From Bolinopsis microptera (lineage: Eukaryota > Ctenophora > Tentaculata > Lobata > Bolinopsidae): 64,000 bases of DNA. Positions within the stretch are counted from its first letter, which is position 1, and each line of letters opens with the position of its first letter. Below, piece after piece: positions 12,436 through 27,400 of this stretch. The position numbers and the translations under genes are program-made. The stretch is from NCBI RefSeq assembly GCF_026151205.1, contig NC_087072.1, positions 4,173,375-4,237,374 on the forward strand. Direction: 5' to 3'. A model generated the notes under the pieces. The model searched no databases, had not been told where the DNA came from, and saw only the letters and a program-made list of their open reading frames with translations.

Positions 12436-15400
12436 TTAAGAAATGATCCAGGTCATGTTAAGTCCAGTAGGACCCAAGTTAACAGGACCCAACATACCAT
12501 GCTGTTCCTCTCTCAGATAGTATAGCAATAAGATTAGAGTGTGGAACAGGTTGTTCCGTCCTTTACTGACCTGGGAATTACACTGTTAATTATACTGTTA
12601 TGTTGAGAAACAAGAGCGTGCAAAATATTGATGAAACAGTAAACACACTAAGATTTAAGGTTCGCATCGTAAACCTGGTAAACCTTGTAAACCTCGTAAA
12701 CCTGGTAACCCTTGTAAACCTTGTAAACTTTGTAAACCTTGTATTGCCACAATTCTTTCAATATCTTGTCAGAATTGGAGATGTTAAAGCTGGTAAACCT
12801 ATTATCTTACCTCCCACACCTCATCCCCCACTAATAGTTTAAAGTGAGGTGGGTACACTATTATCTTACCTCCCACACCTCATCCCCCACTAATAGTTTA
12901 AAGTGAGGTGGGTACACTATTATCTTACCTCCCACACCTCATCCCCCACTAATAGTTTAAAGTGAGGTGGGTACACTATTATCTTACCTCCCACACCTCA
13001 TCCCCCACTAATAGTTTAAAGTGAGGTGGGTAGACTATTATCTTACCTCCCACACCTCATCCCCCACTAATAGTTTAAAGTGAGGTGGGTACACTATTAT
13101 CTTACCTCCCATACCTCATCCCCCACTAATAGTTTAAAGTGAGGTGGGTACACTATTATCTTACCTCCCACACCTCATCCCCCACTAATAGTTTAAAGTG
13201 AGGTGGGTACACTATTATCTTACCTCCCACACCTCATCCCCCACTAATAGTTTAAAGTGAGGTGGGTACACTATTATCTTACCTCCCACACCTCATCCCC
13301 CACTAATAGTTTAAAGTGAGGTGGGTACACTATTATCTTACCTCCCACACCTCATCCCCCACTAATAGTTTAAAGTGAGGTGGGTACACTATTATCTTAC
13401 CTCCCACACCTCATCCCCCACTAATAGTTTAAAGTGAGGTGGGTACACTATTATCTTACCTCCCACACCTCATCCCCCACTAATAGTTTAAAGTGAGGTG
13501 GGTACACTATTATCTTACCTCCCACACCTCATCCCCCACTAATAGTTTAAAGTGAGGTGGGTACACTATTATCTTACCTCCCACACCTCATCCCCCACTA
13601 ATAGTTTAAAGTGAGGTGGGTACACTATTATCTTACCTCCCTCACCTCATCCCCCACTAATAGTTTAAAGTGAGGTGGGTACACTATTATCTTACCTCCC
13701 ACACCTCATCCCCCACTAATAGTTTAAAGTGAGGTGGGTACACTATTATCTTACCTCCCACACCTCATCCCCCACTAATAGTTTAAAGTGAGGTGGGTGA
13801 ATAGACGACTGGAACAGAGCGTACTCCTTCTTCTTGGTTTCCGCTTTGATGGGTGTCTGGACAAAGTACTGTGTCGTGAAGGTACGGCCCTGAACATATT
13901 GTGGTCATGTCAACTTCCAAGGGGTCGTCTGACGTCTTAGTGACATACAGATAACACGGTTTATAGTTTATATACAGTTTATATAGTTTATAGTTTAGTT
14001 AGATTCGTAGAATGTTAGTCAAGATAAACATTATGTTGTTTTACAGAAATTATTCAGTGGATCATATGTTCAATCAGTGATTAACAACAAAATAGCCCCA
14101 AAATAAATAAAGTCAGTAAATTAGGAAACCTCTGGGTACATAGGGTTTCTGGGGAGGTGAGAGTCGAGGTAGGTAGAGATACAGTGCATAACTATCTGGG
14201 AGTCAGTTGGTAACTCCTTGTTCCAGAGGCTGTTCTTGTACTTTCCACCTGATTCCCACCGAAAACTCCCTGGTTAGTGATCTGTCAGTTAGATGAAGAG
14301 TAAAAATCTGCTGTTATCTGACAAATTTGCTTAAAAGCCTCGGATTCTTAAGTGGTTTTCAGCACTTTTGCCAGAAAAGGGCAGAAATGTGCGGTATATA
14401 AAGATAATAACATGGATACAATAACAAGCTGAATATTCCATCAAGAACCTACCAACACAGACAGTAACATGGATACAATAACAAGCTGAATATTCCATCA
14501 AGAACCTACCAACACAGACAGTAATATGGATACAATAACAAGCTGAATATTCCATCAAGAACCTACCAACACAGACAGTAACATGGATACAATAACAAGC
14601 TGAATATTCCATAAAGAACCTACCAACACAGACAGTAACATGGATACAATAACAAGCTGAATATTCCATAAAGAACCTACCAACACAGACAGTAACATGG
14701 ATATAATAACAAGCTGAATATTCCATCAAGAACCTACCAACACAGACAGTAACATGGATACAATAACAAGCTGAATATTCCATCAAGAACCTACCAACAC
14801 AGACAGTAACATGGATACAATAACAAGCTGAATATTCCATCAAGAACCTACCAACACAGACAGTAACATGGATACAATAACAAGCTGAATATTCCATCAA
14901 GAACCTACCAACACAGACAGTAACATGGATACAATAACAAGCTGAATATTCCATCAAGAACCTACCAACACAGACAGTAACATGGATACAATAACAGGCA
15001 GAATATTCCATCAAGAACCTACCAACACAGACAGTAACATGGATACAATAACAGGCAGAATATTCCATCAAGAACCTACCAACACAGACAGTAACATGGA
15101 TACAATAACAAGCTGAATATTCCATCAAGAACCTACCAACACAGACAGTAACATGGATATAATAACAAGCTGAATATTCCATCAAGAACCTACCAACACA
15201 GACAGTAACATGGATACAATAACAAGCTGAATATTCCATCAAGAACCTACCAACACAGACAGTAACATGGATACAATAACAAGCTGAATATTCCATCAAG
15301 AACCTACCAACACAGACAGTAACATGGATACAATAACAAGCTGAATATTCCATCAAGAACCTACCAACACAGACAGTAACATGGATACAATAACAAGCTG

Positions 15401-18400
15401 AATATTCCATCAAGAACCTACCAACACAGACAGTAACATGGATACAATAACAAGCTGAATATTCCATCAAGAACCTACCAACACAGACAGTAACATGGAT
15501 ATAATAACAAGCTGAATATTCCATCAAGAACCTACCAACACAGACAGTAACATGGATACAATAACAAACTGAATATTCCATCAAGAACCTACCAACACAG
15601 ACAGTAACATGGATATAATAACAAGCTGAATATTCCATCAAGAACCTACCAACACAGACAGTAACATGGATACAATAACAAGCTGAAAATTCCATCAAGA
15701 ACCTACCAACACAGACAGTAACATGGATACAATAACAAGCTGAATATTCCATAAAGAACCTACCAACACAGACAGTAACATGGATACAATAACAAGCTGA
15801 ATATTCCATCAAGAACCTACCAACACAGACAGTAACATGGATACAATAACAAGCTGAATATTCCATCAAGAACCTACCAACACAGACAGTAACATGGATA
15901 CAATAACAAGCTGAATATTCCATCAAGAACCTACCAACACAGACAGTAACATGGATACAATAACAAGCTGAATATTCCATCAAGAACCTACCAACACAGA
16001 CAGTAACATGGATACAATAACAAGCTGAATATTCCATCAAGAACCTACCAACACAGACAGTAACATGGATACAATAACAAGCTGAATATTCCATCAAGAA
16101 CCTACCAACACAGACAGTAACATGGATACAATAACAAGCTGAATATTCCATCAAGAACCTACCAACACAGACAGTAACATGGATACAATAACAAGCTGAA
16201 TATTCCATCAAGAACCTACCAACACAGACAGTAACATGGATACAATAACAAGCTGAATATTCCATCAAGAACCTACCAACACAGACAGTAACATGGATAC
16301 AATAACAAGCTGAATATTCCATCAAGAACCTACCAACACAGACAGTAACATGGATACAATAACAAGCTGAATATTCCATCAAGAACCTACCAACACAGAC
16401 AGTAACATGGATACAATAACAAGCTGAATATTCCATCAAGAACCTACCAACACAGACAGTAACATGGATACAATAACAAGCTGAATATTCCATCAAGAAC
16501 CTACCAACACAGACAGTAACATGGATATAATAACAAGCTGAATATTCCATCAAGAACCTACCAACACAGACAGTAACATGGATACAATAACAAGCTGAAT
16601 ATTCCATCAAGAACCTACCAACACAGACAGTAACATGGATACAATAACAAGCTGAATATTCCATCAAGAACCTACCAACACAGACAGTAACATGGATACA
16701 ATAACAAGCTGAATATTCCATCAAGAACCTACCAACACAGACAGTAACATGGATACAATAACAAGCTGAATATTCCATCAAGAACCTACCAACACAGACA
16801 GTAACATGGATACAATAACAAGCTGAATATTCCATCAAGAACCTACCAACACAGACAGTAACATGGATACAATAACAAGCTGAATATTCCATCAAGAACC
16901 TACCAACACAGACAGTAACATGGATACAATAACAAGCTGAATATTCCATCAAGAACCTACCAACACAGACAGTAACATGGATACAATAACAAGCTGAATA
17001 TTCCATCAAGAACCTACCAACACAGACAGTAACATGGATACAATAACAAGCTGAATATTCCATCAAGAACCTACCAACACAGACAGTAACATGGATACAA
17101 TAACAAGCTGAATATTCCATCAAGAACCTACCAACACAGACAGTAACATGGATATAATAAAAAGCTGAATATTCCATCAAGAACCTACCAACACAGACAG
17201 TAACATGGATACAATAACAAGCTGAATATTCCATCAAGAACCTACCAACACAGACAGTAACATGGATACAATAACAAGCTGAATATTCCATCAAGAACCT
17301 ACCAACACAGACAGTAACATGGATAGAATAAAAAGCTGAATATTCCATCAAGAACCTACCAACACAGAAAGTAACATGGATACAATAAAAAGCTGAATAT
17401 TCCATCAAGAACCTACCAACACAGACAGTAACATGGATACAATAACAAGCTGAATATTCCATCAAGAACCTACCAACACAGACAGTAACATGGATACAAT
17501 AACAAGCTGAATATTCCATCAAGAACCTACCAACACAGACAGTAACATGGATACAATAACAAGCTGAATATTCCATCAAGAACCTACCAACACAGACAGT
17601 AACATGGATACAATAACAAGCTGAATATTCCATCAAGAACCTACCAACACAGACAGTAACATGGATACAATAAAAAGCTGAATATTCCATCAAGAACCTA
17701 CCAACACAGACAGTAACATGGATACAATAACAAGCTGAATATTCCATCAAGAACCTACCAACACAGACAGTAACATGGATATAATAACAAGCTGAATATT
17801 CCATCAAGAACCTACCAACACAGACAGTAACATGGATACAATAACAAGCTGAATATTCCATAAAGAACCTACCAACACAGACAGTAACATGGATACAATA
17901 ACAAGCTGAATATTCCATAAAGAACCTACCAACACAGACAATAACATGGATACAATAACAAGCTGAATATTCCATCAAGAACCTACCAACACAGACAGTA
18001 ACATGGATACAATAAAAAGCTGAATATCCCATCAAGAACCTACCAACACAGCTCCCACTAGCTAGTTCCCCCATCCTGTGCACCAGATACTCCTGGTTCA
18101 CACTGACCTCCAAGTACGGTAACAGCAATGCTGAAGAAAGGTCTTGTTATGGATGATACATGCTATTAATAAGGTTACTGGTATACTTTGGTAACTGAGT
18201 CACACTGGGTACGTTTCTTTCAAACTACTTAACTATAGTCGGATATCCGATCAATTTCTAAATTTTATCAGAGTGAAATTGAGTGGAATTTGAATTAAAA
18301 TATTGTCAAATTGTTATCATTCTAGAGGGTACCTGTCACCAAGATGTAACTAGGTCGAACGGAGAAATGAGGTCTCACGCAGGAATTAGGTCTCACGCAG

Positions 18401-21400
18401 GCACGTGATATATATATAAATACACTTAAAAGCCGCGCCTGCTTGAGACCTAATTCCTGCGTGAGACCTAATTTTTCCGTTCGATCTAGTTACATCTTGG
18501 TGACAGTAAATAATAAAATTTTATTACATAATCAACAACCAAACTTTTCTAAAGTAATAATATGCTTGATATATATTTAGTGCAGGCGAATATCGATATA
18601 TTCGCAGCGCTTCTTTGGCTCAAAGTTTCAGTCCTTTGAAGGAGCAGCTTATATTCTCTGGCTATTGTTAATTTTTGTAGCTATTTAGGTATAGCTATTG
18701 TTTATTGCTTTACAGAATAGAGTCGTATAAGGTCAAATTATTTTTCAAAGAAATAATATGCCTGATTTGCATTTAATGATGACGAATCTCGATATATTCG
18801 CAGCGCTTCTTTGAGTTTGACCTTTTGAATACGTTGAAAGAGCAGCTTATAATTTCTCGCTGCATCACGTGATCGTCGCAATAACGTGACATAATCCAAT
18901 GGAAAAATATTTAAGCACATGTACGTATACTCTACAATCTAAAATATTGTTATTTCCTGATTTTTGCTACGTTGAACAGGGTTAAACGACATGGGCAAAT
19001 TACACGTCTTACTCTCAGTAGTGACCATTCTAGGGCTCCTCTCAGAGACTGGTGGGCAGTGTAAGTCCTCCGATAAAGCTTTAAGCAGGAAGAAGAAGAT
19101 CCTTGCGAAATGCCTTAAACAAGGATATCAATCATCTCTCGAAGGATGCGTTTCAGACAATGGAGAGCAAAAGTCCAAACAAGCAAAGAGATGCAAAAAG
19201 GCGGAGAAGCTCCTGGCATCTTCTGACGTTTCCTGTGTGGATAAGGTGGATGGCGGATATGGTCCCTTCGGAGAATGGAGTGCTTGCTCGGTGGCATGCG
19301 GAACTGGCGTTCAGTCAAGGACAAGGGAATGTAACGATCCTGCTCCATCAGGTATAGGCGGAGATTGCGTTGGAAAAGCACGTGAAGTTCGAGCTTGTAA
19401 CAAAGATACCTGCCCTGTGGATGGTGGGTGGGGGCCCCCTGGAGAGTGGTCAGCTTGCACAGCGGAATGTGGAGGTATAAGTGGCACTCGGTACAGATCA
19501 AGGAATTGCGACAACCCTTCGCCAAAAGAAGGCGGATCGGATTGCCCTGGAGTAGCCACTGAAATTCAAGCTTGTAGTTACACAAATGCCTGCCAAAAGA
19601 TTTGCACCCAACAGTATATTGGTTGCTGGAGGGACAATAAAATCAGAGCCATTACCGGTGGAGTCAGACTGAACGGTGACGTGGAACAATGCAGGGCATA
19701 TACTCAGTCTCGTGGGTACCACGTATTTGCTGTTCAGTACCACTCTGAATGTTTTACCTCTTCAGATGCTCACGAAACATTTGACCAGTATGGAAGAGCA
19801 AATGACTGCATCAACGGCAAAGGAGGAGACTGGGCCAACGACGTGTACCAGATCAACTGTGTTGAAGTGTAACACGAAGTGAGGGCTACTGGAGGGAGAC
19901 TGGAGGGAGACTGGAGGGAGACTGGAGGGAGACTGGAGGAAGACTGGAGGGAGACTGGAGGGAGACTGGAGGGAGACTGGAGGGAGACTGGAGGGAGACT
20001 GGAGGGAGACTGGAGGTATACTGGAGGGAGACTGGAGGGAGACTGGAGGGAGACTGGAGGGAGACTGGAGGGAGACTGGAGGGAGACTGGAGGGAGACTG
20101 GAGGGAGACTGGAGGGAGACTGGAGGGAGACTGGACGGAGACTGGAGGGAGACTGGAGGGAGACTGGACGGAGACTGGACGGAGACTGGACGGAGACTGG
20201 ACGGAACTGGACGGAGACTGGACGGAGACTGGTAACAGAGCTGGTGGGATCAGACTCAGTAGTTCCGTGGATCAATACCGGGCATTCACTGCACTGGCTA
20301 ATGGCTGGACCACCTTTGGTGTACAGTACTGCTCTGAATGTTTCACTGCTGCCAATGCTAGTGACACATGCCGGATGTACGGTTCAGCATGTAACTGCTC
20401 TGGCGGCAGAGGCTGGCCCAACAACGTCTTACAAATAGGGTGCTAATCCTCACACTCAAGAAGATGGACGATAAATATGGAGACAAGGGGAGCTGGACAA
20501 TAGTTAAAACAGTCACATGACTGTGAATTGAATACGAAGATGGAATACAAACTTGATCAATTTGCATGCTTTGAACTTAAAAGAATTCAGAGAAAATATC
20601 AAGAATATCAAGAATACGTTATTTTCAATTACCACTTTTGAAAAGACTTGACTATCTATTTTACAATTTCTTGTAAGTTAGTTTGATGATTATTTATTGA
20701 TGGTTTTTCCCAACGGCACACTTTATAGAAAATAATTACTTGTGAGCTTGTAGAATAAACTAAATCAAAGTTCATGAAATTATAAAATCCAACATAGGAG
20801 TTGGGTGGTTTGCACTTTAGTAGAATATAGTTTTCTCATGTTTCTCCAAAAATGAGTCCCTTAGTCTCTACGCCGTTCAGAAGCTGATTGGTTGTCGAGG
20901 GTTTAAACACAAAAGACAAATTTTCCTCCGAAATATTTTTGAAGTAGAGGCCCTAGCAACTTAGCAAGCTTCTAAACCCGTTAAGTTGTGTCGGGTTTTA
21001 ACCAGATACACGATCATCTTGATCCGGAGCCTCGCTGATTTGGAAAGTCTTTGAAAACTTCTGTTACAGGCAAGATACCGAGTTAATCTTACAAGAAGTA
21101 AATATTTACTTAGTACTTACACTTACTTAGTACTTATTAGTTTTAATTGGAAGATAATTAATGTTTATAGAAAAACTAAGATGTAAATGACAAGGTTGGA
21201 GGCATATATTGGAATATTAGGACAACACGCTCTTACTTTGTGCATATTTATTTCCACAACATGTTTCATTCGTCTGGGAGCTCAACCTGCAAGCGAGATG
21301 GTACTCCTCTTTAGCATCTTCAACTTTCTTGGTGAGCTCATGATCTCATTATATGCGCCTTGAACCCTGTCCTGAATTCGTCCTAGCATTTTAAGAAACG

Positions 21401-24400
21401 GACTGTTATACGCCATACCAGCATGTGCTTGTTTGAGTTTCGACCAAGCTGCTATAAACTAGACTAACACTCACTTACCAACAGACTAGAGACCACTAGT
21501 TTAGATAAACGACCACGCTCTAAACTAATAATGTAGAGCGTGGTTGGTCTCAGAACATAAACAACGCTCAGCAGTATTACTCAGTAGGACAGTGTTTGAG
21601 GCTTCACTAATACTAGTGAGTACTGACCCTGATAACAGAGCCCATCTAGACTATGTCTAGACAAGTTCATTATGTCGTCTGGTGCCCCGTCTCCATCACC
21701 CTGGAATCTCTGGAAATAGGAAAGCTAAGGATTGGCTCTCGTAAACCCGTGTCACGTACTTGCCTATAAGAATCACAGTCGTTGCCGTGAATCATCACAT
21801 TTATTTTTAACCGTTTGCTTTCGAGTAACAGCTCTTGTGTAGCTAATCCTTTGACTCAACGGAGAAATCTACGTGAACACCGCTATTTATTGACAAGATG
21901 AAGTTAAATAAGGTTCTCAAATATTGCATGATTGTTGGCTCCAAGGGTATCATGACAATCTTGGTCATGACTATCTTCCTAAAGGGGATATCAGCTGAAG
22001 GCATTGTTCTTGACCTTGATAACACAGATAGCAAAGGTAGGCTAAGAACAAGGATAAGATCGATGTGAATTTATCAATAGGCAATTCATTATAATACCAT
22101 AATACCTCGTTTATTGAGTGCTGCGCGCGATAATGCCCGAACGTATGTGAATACTACTACGAGCTCGTAGCACGAAATTAAGCCAAGGCGTGATTTGCGA
22201 CTCAATAAGCGTTTGATAATATGCCATGAAGACTCGCATACAATAAACACTGTTTAAAGCAGCTCATCTTTCAGATGAAGTTGTTCAAGTTCAATTTCCT
22301 GAGACGCATTCCCACGTATTCTACAATGGAGATTACTGTTGTAAACATAACAGAGAGAGAACAGATGGTGGTGTTGGGTGTGACGGTAGTGTGCTTTACA
22401 GAGACGACAGTATTTGCTGCCTTAATATGGATCAGATCTTCTGTCCAGATCGGCCAACAAAGTGCCAGAGTTACGGAGGTAGGTGATATTTTATTAAGTA
22501 GCCCCCTCCCCTCCCCTAAGTTACACATCTTTCAGTATTAGCGTCAATAGCAGTTGCAATGTTTCACTTCATACTACTAATGTAAAGTGCACAGCTTTAG
22601 TGTCTACATTGAATGTTGCAAAGCTTAAATGCGCATCAATGTTTTAAAAGCATTATAATTGTAAGGAAAAGTTACAAATCGTGATTTTCAACAAATTTAC
22701 AAAATTAATCGCTTTAAATAATCTTCATTGAATCACGAGAATGTCTAAGTAGCTCAATCGGACATTTTTGTGACCTCGCACGAATAGACCTATAACATGT
22801 ATAATGTATATTGTACAACTGCGTCCTAATATTGTATAAGCTAACATGTTGCTATCATTTTATAGGCTGGATAACAGTAAAACCAGGTGCAGACCTCGTC
22901 CACGACCTGGAAACTACTCCACTAGAAATTAAGACAGATTCTTTAACAAGTCGAGACGAAAAAGTGGTTGTTACAGGGGTAGATTCAAGTGGTAGTCTCA
23001 TTTTCGAACTCGGCATCTTTTTCAATCAAAAAATTCCACAGTAAAACCTGTTAAATTGCATTAAATTACATGCTAAATTCTCGACGGCACCTTCCACCGC
23101 TGTAGACAAGGTGTGGAAGATAACCTTGTCCAGAATTCCAAATATCCGACTAAAGATAGACTGTAATGGAGAAGAAGTTACAAACATCCTTATCAATGCT
23201 AAAGATTGTGCGGATTGGAATAAAATCGTCCACAAAATAAAATTCGAAGTAAGGGATACAGCATCCGATCACTACAGATCTGCTCCAGGTATAAATCGAT
23301 ATTAGTCTAGTAAAGTTGATATAGGGATGTAAACCTTAGTTGCGGTATCTTATATGTGTGTTTTTGAGGAGCATGCTTTTTCCTGCTAGCACAGGACGAC
23401 AACTTAAACGATAATGGCGATTCATATTAATATATATAATAAGGAATCCTTATTATGAATTTCCTTATTAAGGATAGGATCAAGTCTCTGTATTTTAGTT
23501 ACATTCAATGTAAATATTAACACAATATGTCCACATCAGTCGAATGCACTGCACTAAAGGATGAGTGGATAAATACGATGGAATACGATACAACAAAGTT
23601 TCCAGTAGTCGCAGAAACAGTTCTGGAAGTCACGTGTTCTGACACAGGAGCTATCAAGAAAGGGAGCAGCAAAGTGACCTGTATTATGGGAACTGAATTC
23701 TCTTACTCGGACGAACCAAGTAGTTCAAGACCAGGTATGAGGTAGAGTTACGAAAAAAAATGCTTTAGAAGAGGAATGCGAAAAGAACATTATCCATGAT
23801 ATATATATTTATAATAATGTGTTAATAAAGTTTTGGACTTTATTGAAACAAAATTTTAATAAAACAAATCCCTTCCTCGTGCCATCCCCCTCCTCCCCCA
23901 CCTCCCCCATCTCCCCCACCTCCCCCACCTCCCCCTCCTCCCCCTCCTCCTCCACCTCCCCCACCTCCCCCACCTCCCCTCCTCCCCCACCTCCCCCACC
24001 TCTCCCACCTCCCCCACCTCCCCCACCTCCCCCACCTCCCCCTCCTCCCCCTCCTCCCCCACCTCCCCCACCTCCCTTCGCCATTCCCTTTTCGTGGTAA
24101 TACTGACACCAACAGTTCCCAACAGTCTACGGACCAATACCATATATGGATGACTATTAACTAAGATATCAATATGTTAAGTATATATTGCAGATATTGT
24201 AACGCCTGATTCAACTTCAAAATGGTGGACCCTCGATATTAGAATCCAGCTGATCAGGATAAGACGCTTGTTATTTTTGAAAAATTAGATTTATAGATAG
24301 GACAGGCTTAGAAGTAATGGGGCCAGTGGTCTTCTTATATTTTTTGAGAATTTATTGTTCATATTTTGTCTGATTTTGATGATTGATCGCGATAGGTAAG

Positions 24401-27400
24401 ATTTCATAGGAATGTAAATGTAAATAATTGTTTCAGATTATAAAGAAATTAGTCGGTTCAAAGCCAAGACTTGCTGAGACGAACCATAGGACGACTCGGA
24501 CTACATGTTACACACAGAAATCACTGAAAATCCAGAAAACTTATTGTTCAGGTTTTATTTCATATTAAAGTTTTTTTTTTCAGTGAAATTAGTAAGTAAG
24601 TTGCACTGTTTAATATTTGCTGCCATAAAAACCACAAACAAATTGAAAACCTCAGATAACACTTTTATAACTGAACTAATTTCAGATTTCAGAACCGGTC
24701 ACTGAGAGCTCTGATTCTTTGTAGGGGGCTGTGATGAAGAGATTAACGGACACTTGGATCATAACCAACATGGTGCTTGAGAACAATTGGTTATCAAGTT
24801 TTAATAAATGATTACTCTTTAGTTATTTAGAGAACAATTAGGTGTATTGATGCTTTTCATACGAACAAGTAAAAACAAATTCTTTATGTCGTGCATCCTG
24901 GGCCGGGTTTGGACAGGATATGCTCGCTTAAAATACTTCCATCGCGTTACATTACATAATTCTCAATAAATGTAATAGATTTGTAGTGTTGTAATTAGTT
25001 TAGTATATTTGTAAATTTGTTTCATTTTTAGTTATTTAGAGAATAATCAGTTATAAAGTTTTAACATTTTACTCTTTAAGTTAAGTTATTTAGAGAACAA
25101 TTGGGAATAACTTTTTTAAATATTTTCTTCTTGTGAATATTGTTAATGATATTGTAATTACATTGACATAACATTGCGTTTATGCAATATGCATTGTTTT
25201 TTTTGTCCACATTTTATTAAAGTACAAAAATAACGCATTTCTTCAACAATGTGGTAATTTTGATAAGGTCTCAAAGAACTGCAAAATACCATTGATTTTC
25301 GTGTCTAACCCTAAACTTGCCACGAACAACATTATAGCTTATTGCTCGGATAAATCCCGGAATAGAAGATAGAGGATAAGATTAATTAATATCGCAGGAA
25401 GACTAGGTCTAATTGAAAGTGTGATAAGCTAATAAAATTCTTTTTGTCGCAGGAAATAAACAAAACAATCCTTTCCTCGTTCACATATCACATTACAGTA
25501 AACCTATTCCACTAACCAATATTGCTGATGTGTTCGTGTTTACACTAAAACACTACAGTAAACCTATTCCACTAACCTATACTGCTGATGTGTTCGTGTT
25601 TACACTAAAACACTACAGTAAACCTAGTCCACTAACCTATACTGCTGATGTGTTCGTGTTTACACTAAAACACTACAGTAAACCTAGTCCACTAACCAAT
25701 ATTGCTGATGTGTTCGTGTTTAGTGGTGGAGACCTTGCTGAGGACCGCTGTGCTGACTGACCCTATCTTACACTCCGCTGATCCCACCTGGTCTAGTGTT
25801 TTGTTTATTGTCTTTATCTCCCGGTGTATGTGCTGAGAGAGAGAAGGAGTGAGAATAGTGAGAGAGAGGAGAAGAGATGAGGTGGTCAACAACAATTAAC
25901 GTCGACTACGTTTTAATTATTGATTTCCAAACAAGCAGCAGAAGTGTGTTTACGTTATATAATGTGAACGGTCCATTGGACAAAAATTCAGTTGATAGAA
26001 ATATATCCTTGTTCAGATTAGATAAATAATCAATAATCATGCAACTCAGACCTGGAATATCGTCTGCGAGATCCACTTCCGAATATTCTCGGTCCAAACA
26101 TCAAGACTATGGGGGGAGACACCCAACCTCTCCAAGAGAGCATCAGCTGCCTGCTGGTTGTAATAGCTGGTGTCCCCTGACACAGACACTATCTGGTTCT
26201 GGGTAGCTAGAAAGTAGGGTCGGGGTGGCAAGGTCTCTGTGGGTCGTGGAGCCCACCCTCCCGCCAGACTCCTGTCAGAACTACCACGTGACAGCCACTT
26301 CTCCTTCTCCTCGTACTCCTTCAGGTACTCAGATAAATTGTTCAGGTCGGAGACTCTCTTTCGGATTTTAGGAGAGGCCGAGAAGTGGTAGTTGCTGTCC
26401 CCGTCTCGAGCTGGTGTTGAGAAACTGGAAAAGGTAGTTAGATGTTAGTCACAAGTACCTTACATAATCCACCTTAACTGGAGGAATTTTAACAACAGAA
26501 ATAATGAAATCGAAAACCACAGAAAACAGGAGATCGTATAAAATATACCTCATATTAGTGTTATTATCATAATAGTTATATACCTCATATTGGAGCTGAT
26601 AGAATGGAATGAGGAGTTAGACTGGAAGGAGGTGCTGAGAGTCATGTTGGAAGTGCTGAGAGTCATGTTGGAGTTAGGGTTGAGAGAGGTGGAGAGAGGA
26701 GGAGTGAAGGGTTCCCTGGTCGGTTGGTTGGAGACGAGTAAATGCGGGGTTACTGGAGCACTGTGACACGAGTTGTGCTCAGGAGAGGAGAGCATACTCG
26801 TGTTAATCGCTTTGTTGGGAGTGTTCTCTGAAAAACAGTCGTTTGTGAATTAGGTTCTCATTATCTTTTACCTTTTTTAGACTGAACGTAAAGATGAAAA
26901 TTCTGAAGATCAAATAATGTAAAATAAAGTTACGAAAATAAAGTAATGTTCACGACAGTACAATTAGGAAGTGTCCGTTATACAAGAATTTTACCACGCA
27001 AGAGCAATCTACCCGGCCTTACCATATACCAGTAAGTGTCAGCTAAATCTCTGTACTCACCGCATATTTTAACAACAGGTCGAGCTAAAGATCTAATATT
27101 AAGAAGGAGAGATTGAGTAGGGGAGAGAGCAGTGAGATCCTCTTTAAACTTGCGGCTGCTGACGTAGGTGATGACGTCACATATTGCTGACACTCCACAC
27201 ACAACTGACAGTGAGATCTGGTGGAGATATTGTGAAGTAATAGAAAATACAAATTATAGACCTGTTCCTGATAGAAATTTTTTCACTAAACTTAATGATA
27301 TTAAGTCTTAACAAATACTTAACATATTTTAAAGCAACATATATAATAATTGGGAATATTGTTCCAGCTCATGATCTCTCAAATTGAATATTTTACATCA

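Noticed and set aside
14331-18128. A 1,265-codon open frame encoding 19-aa repeats as a stand-alone gene
   Set aside because: It is exon 7 of TMEM209 read through into its minisatellite intron; exons on both sides join in phase without it.
19879-20275. Stop-free frames on both strands across the 11-bp repeat
   Set aside because: They arise from the repeat composition; no start context, domain or splice support.
23809-24143. Poly-Pro, poly-Gly and Gly-Glu frames
   Set aside because: Produced by the (CCTCCCCCA)n tract within an intron.
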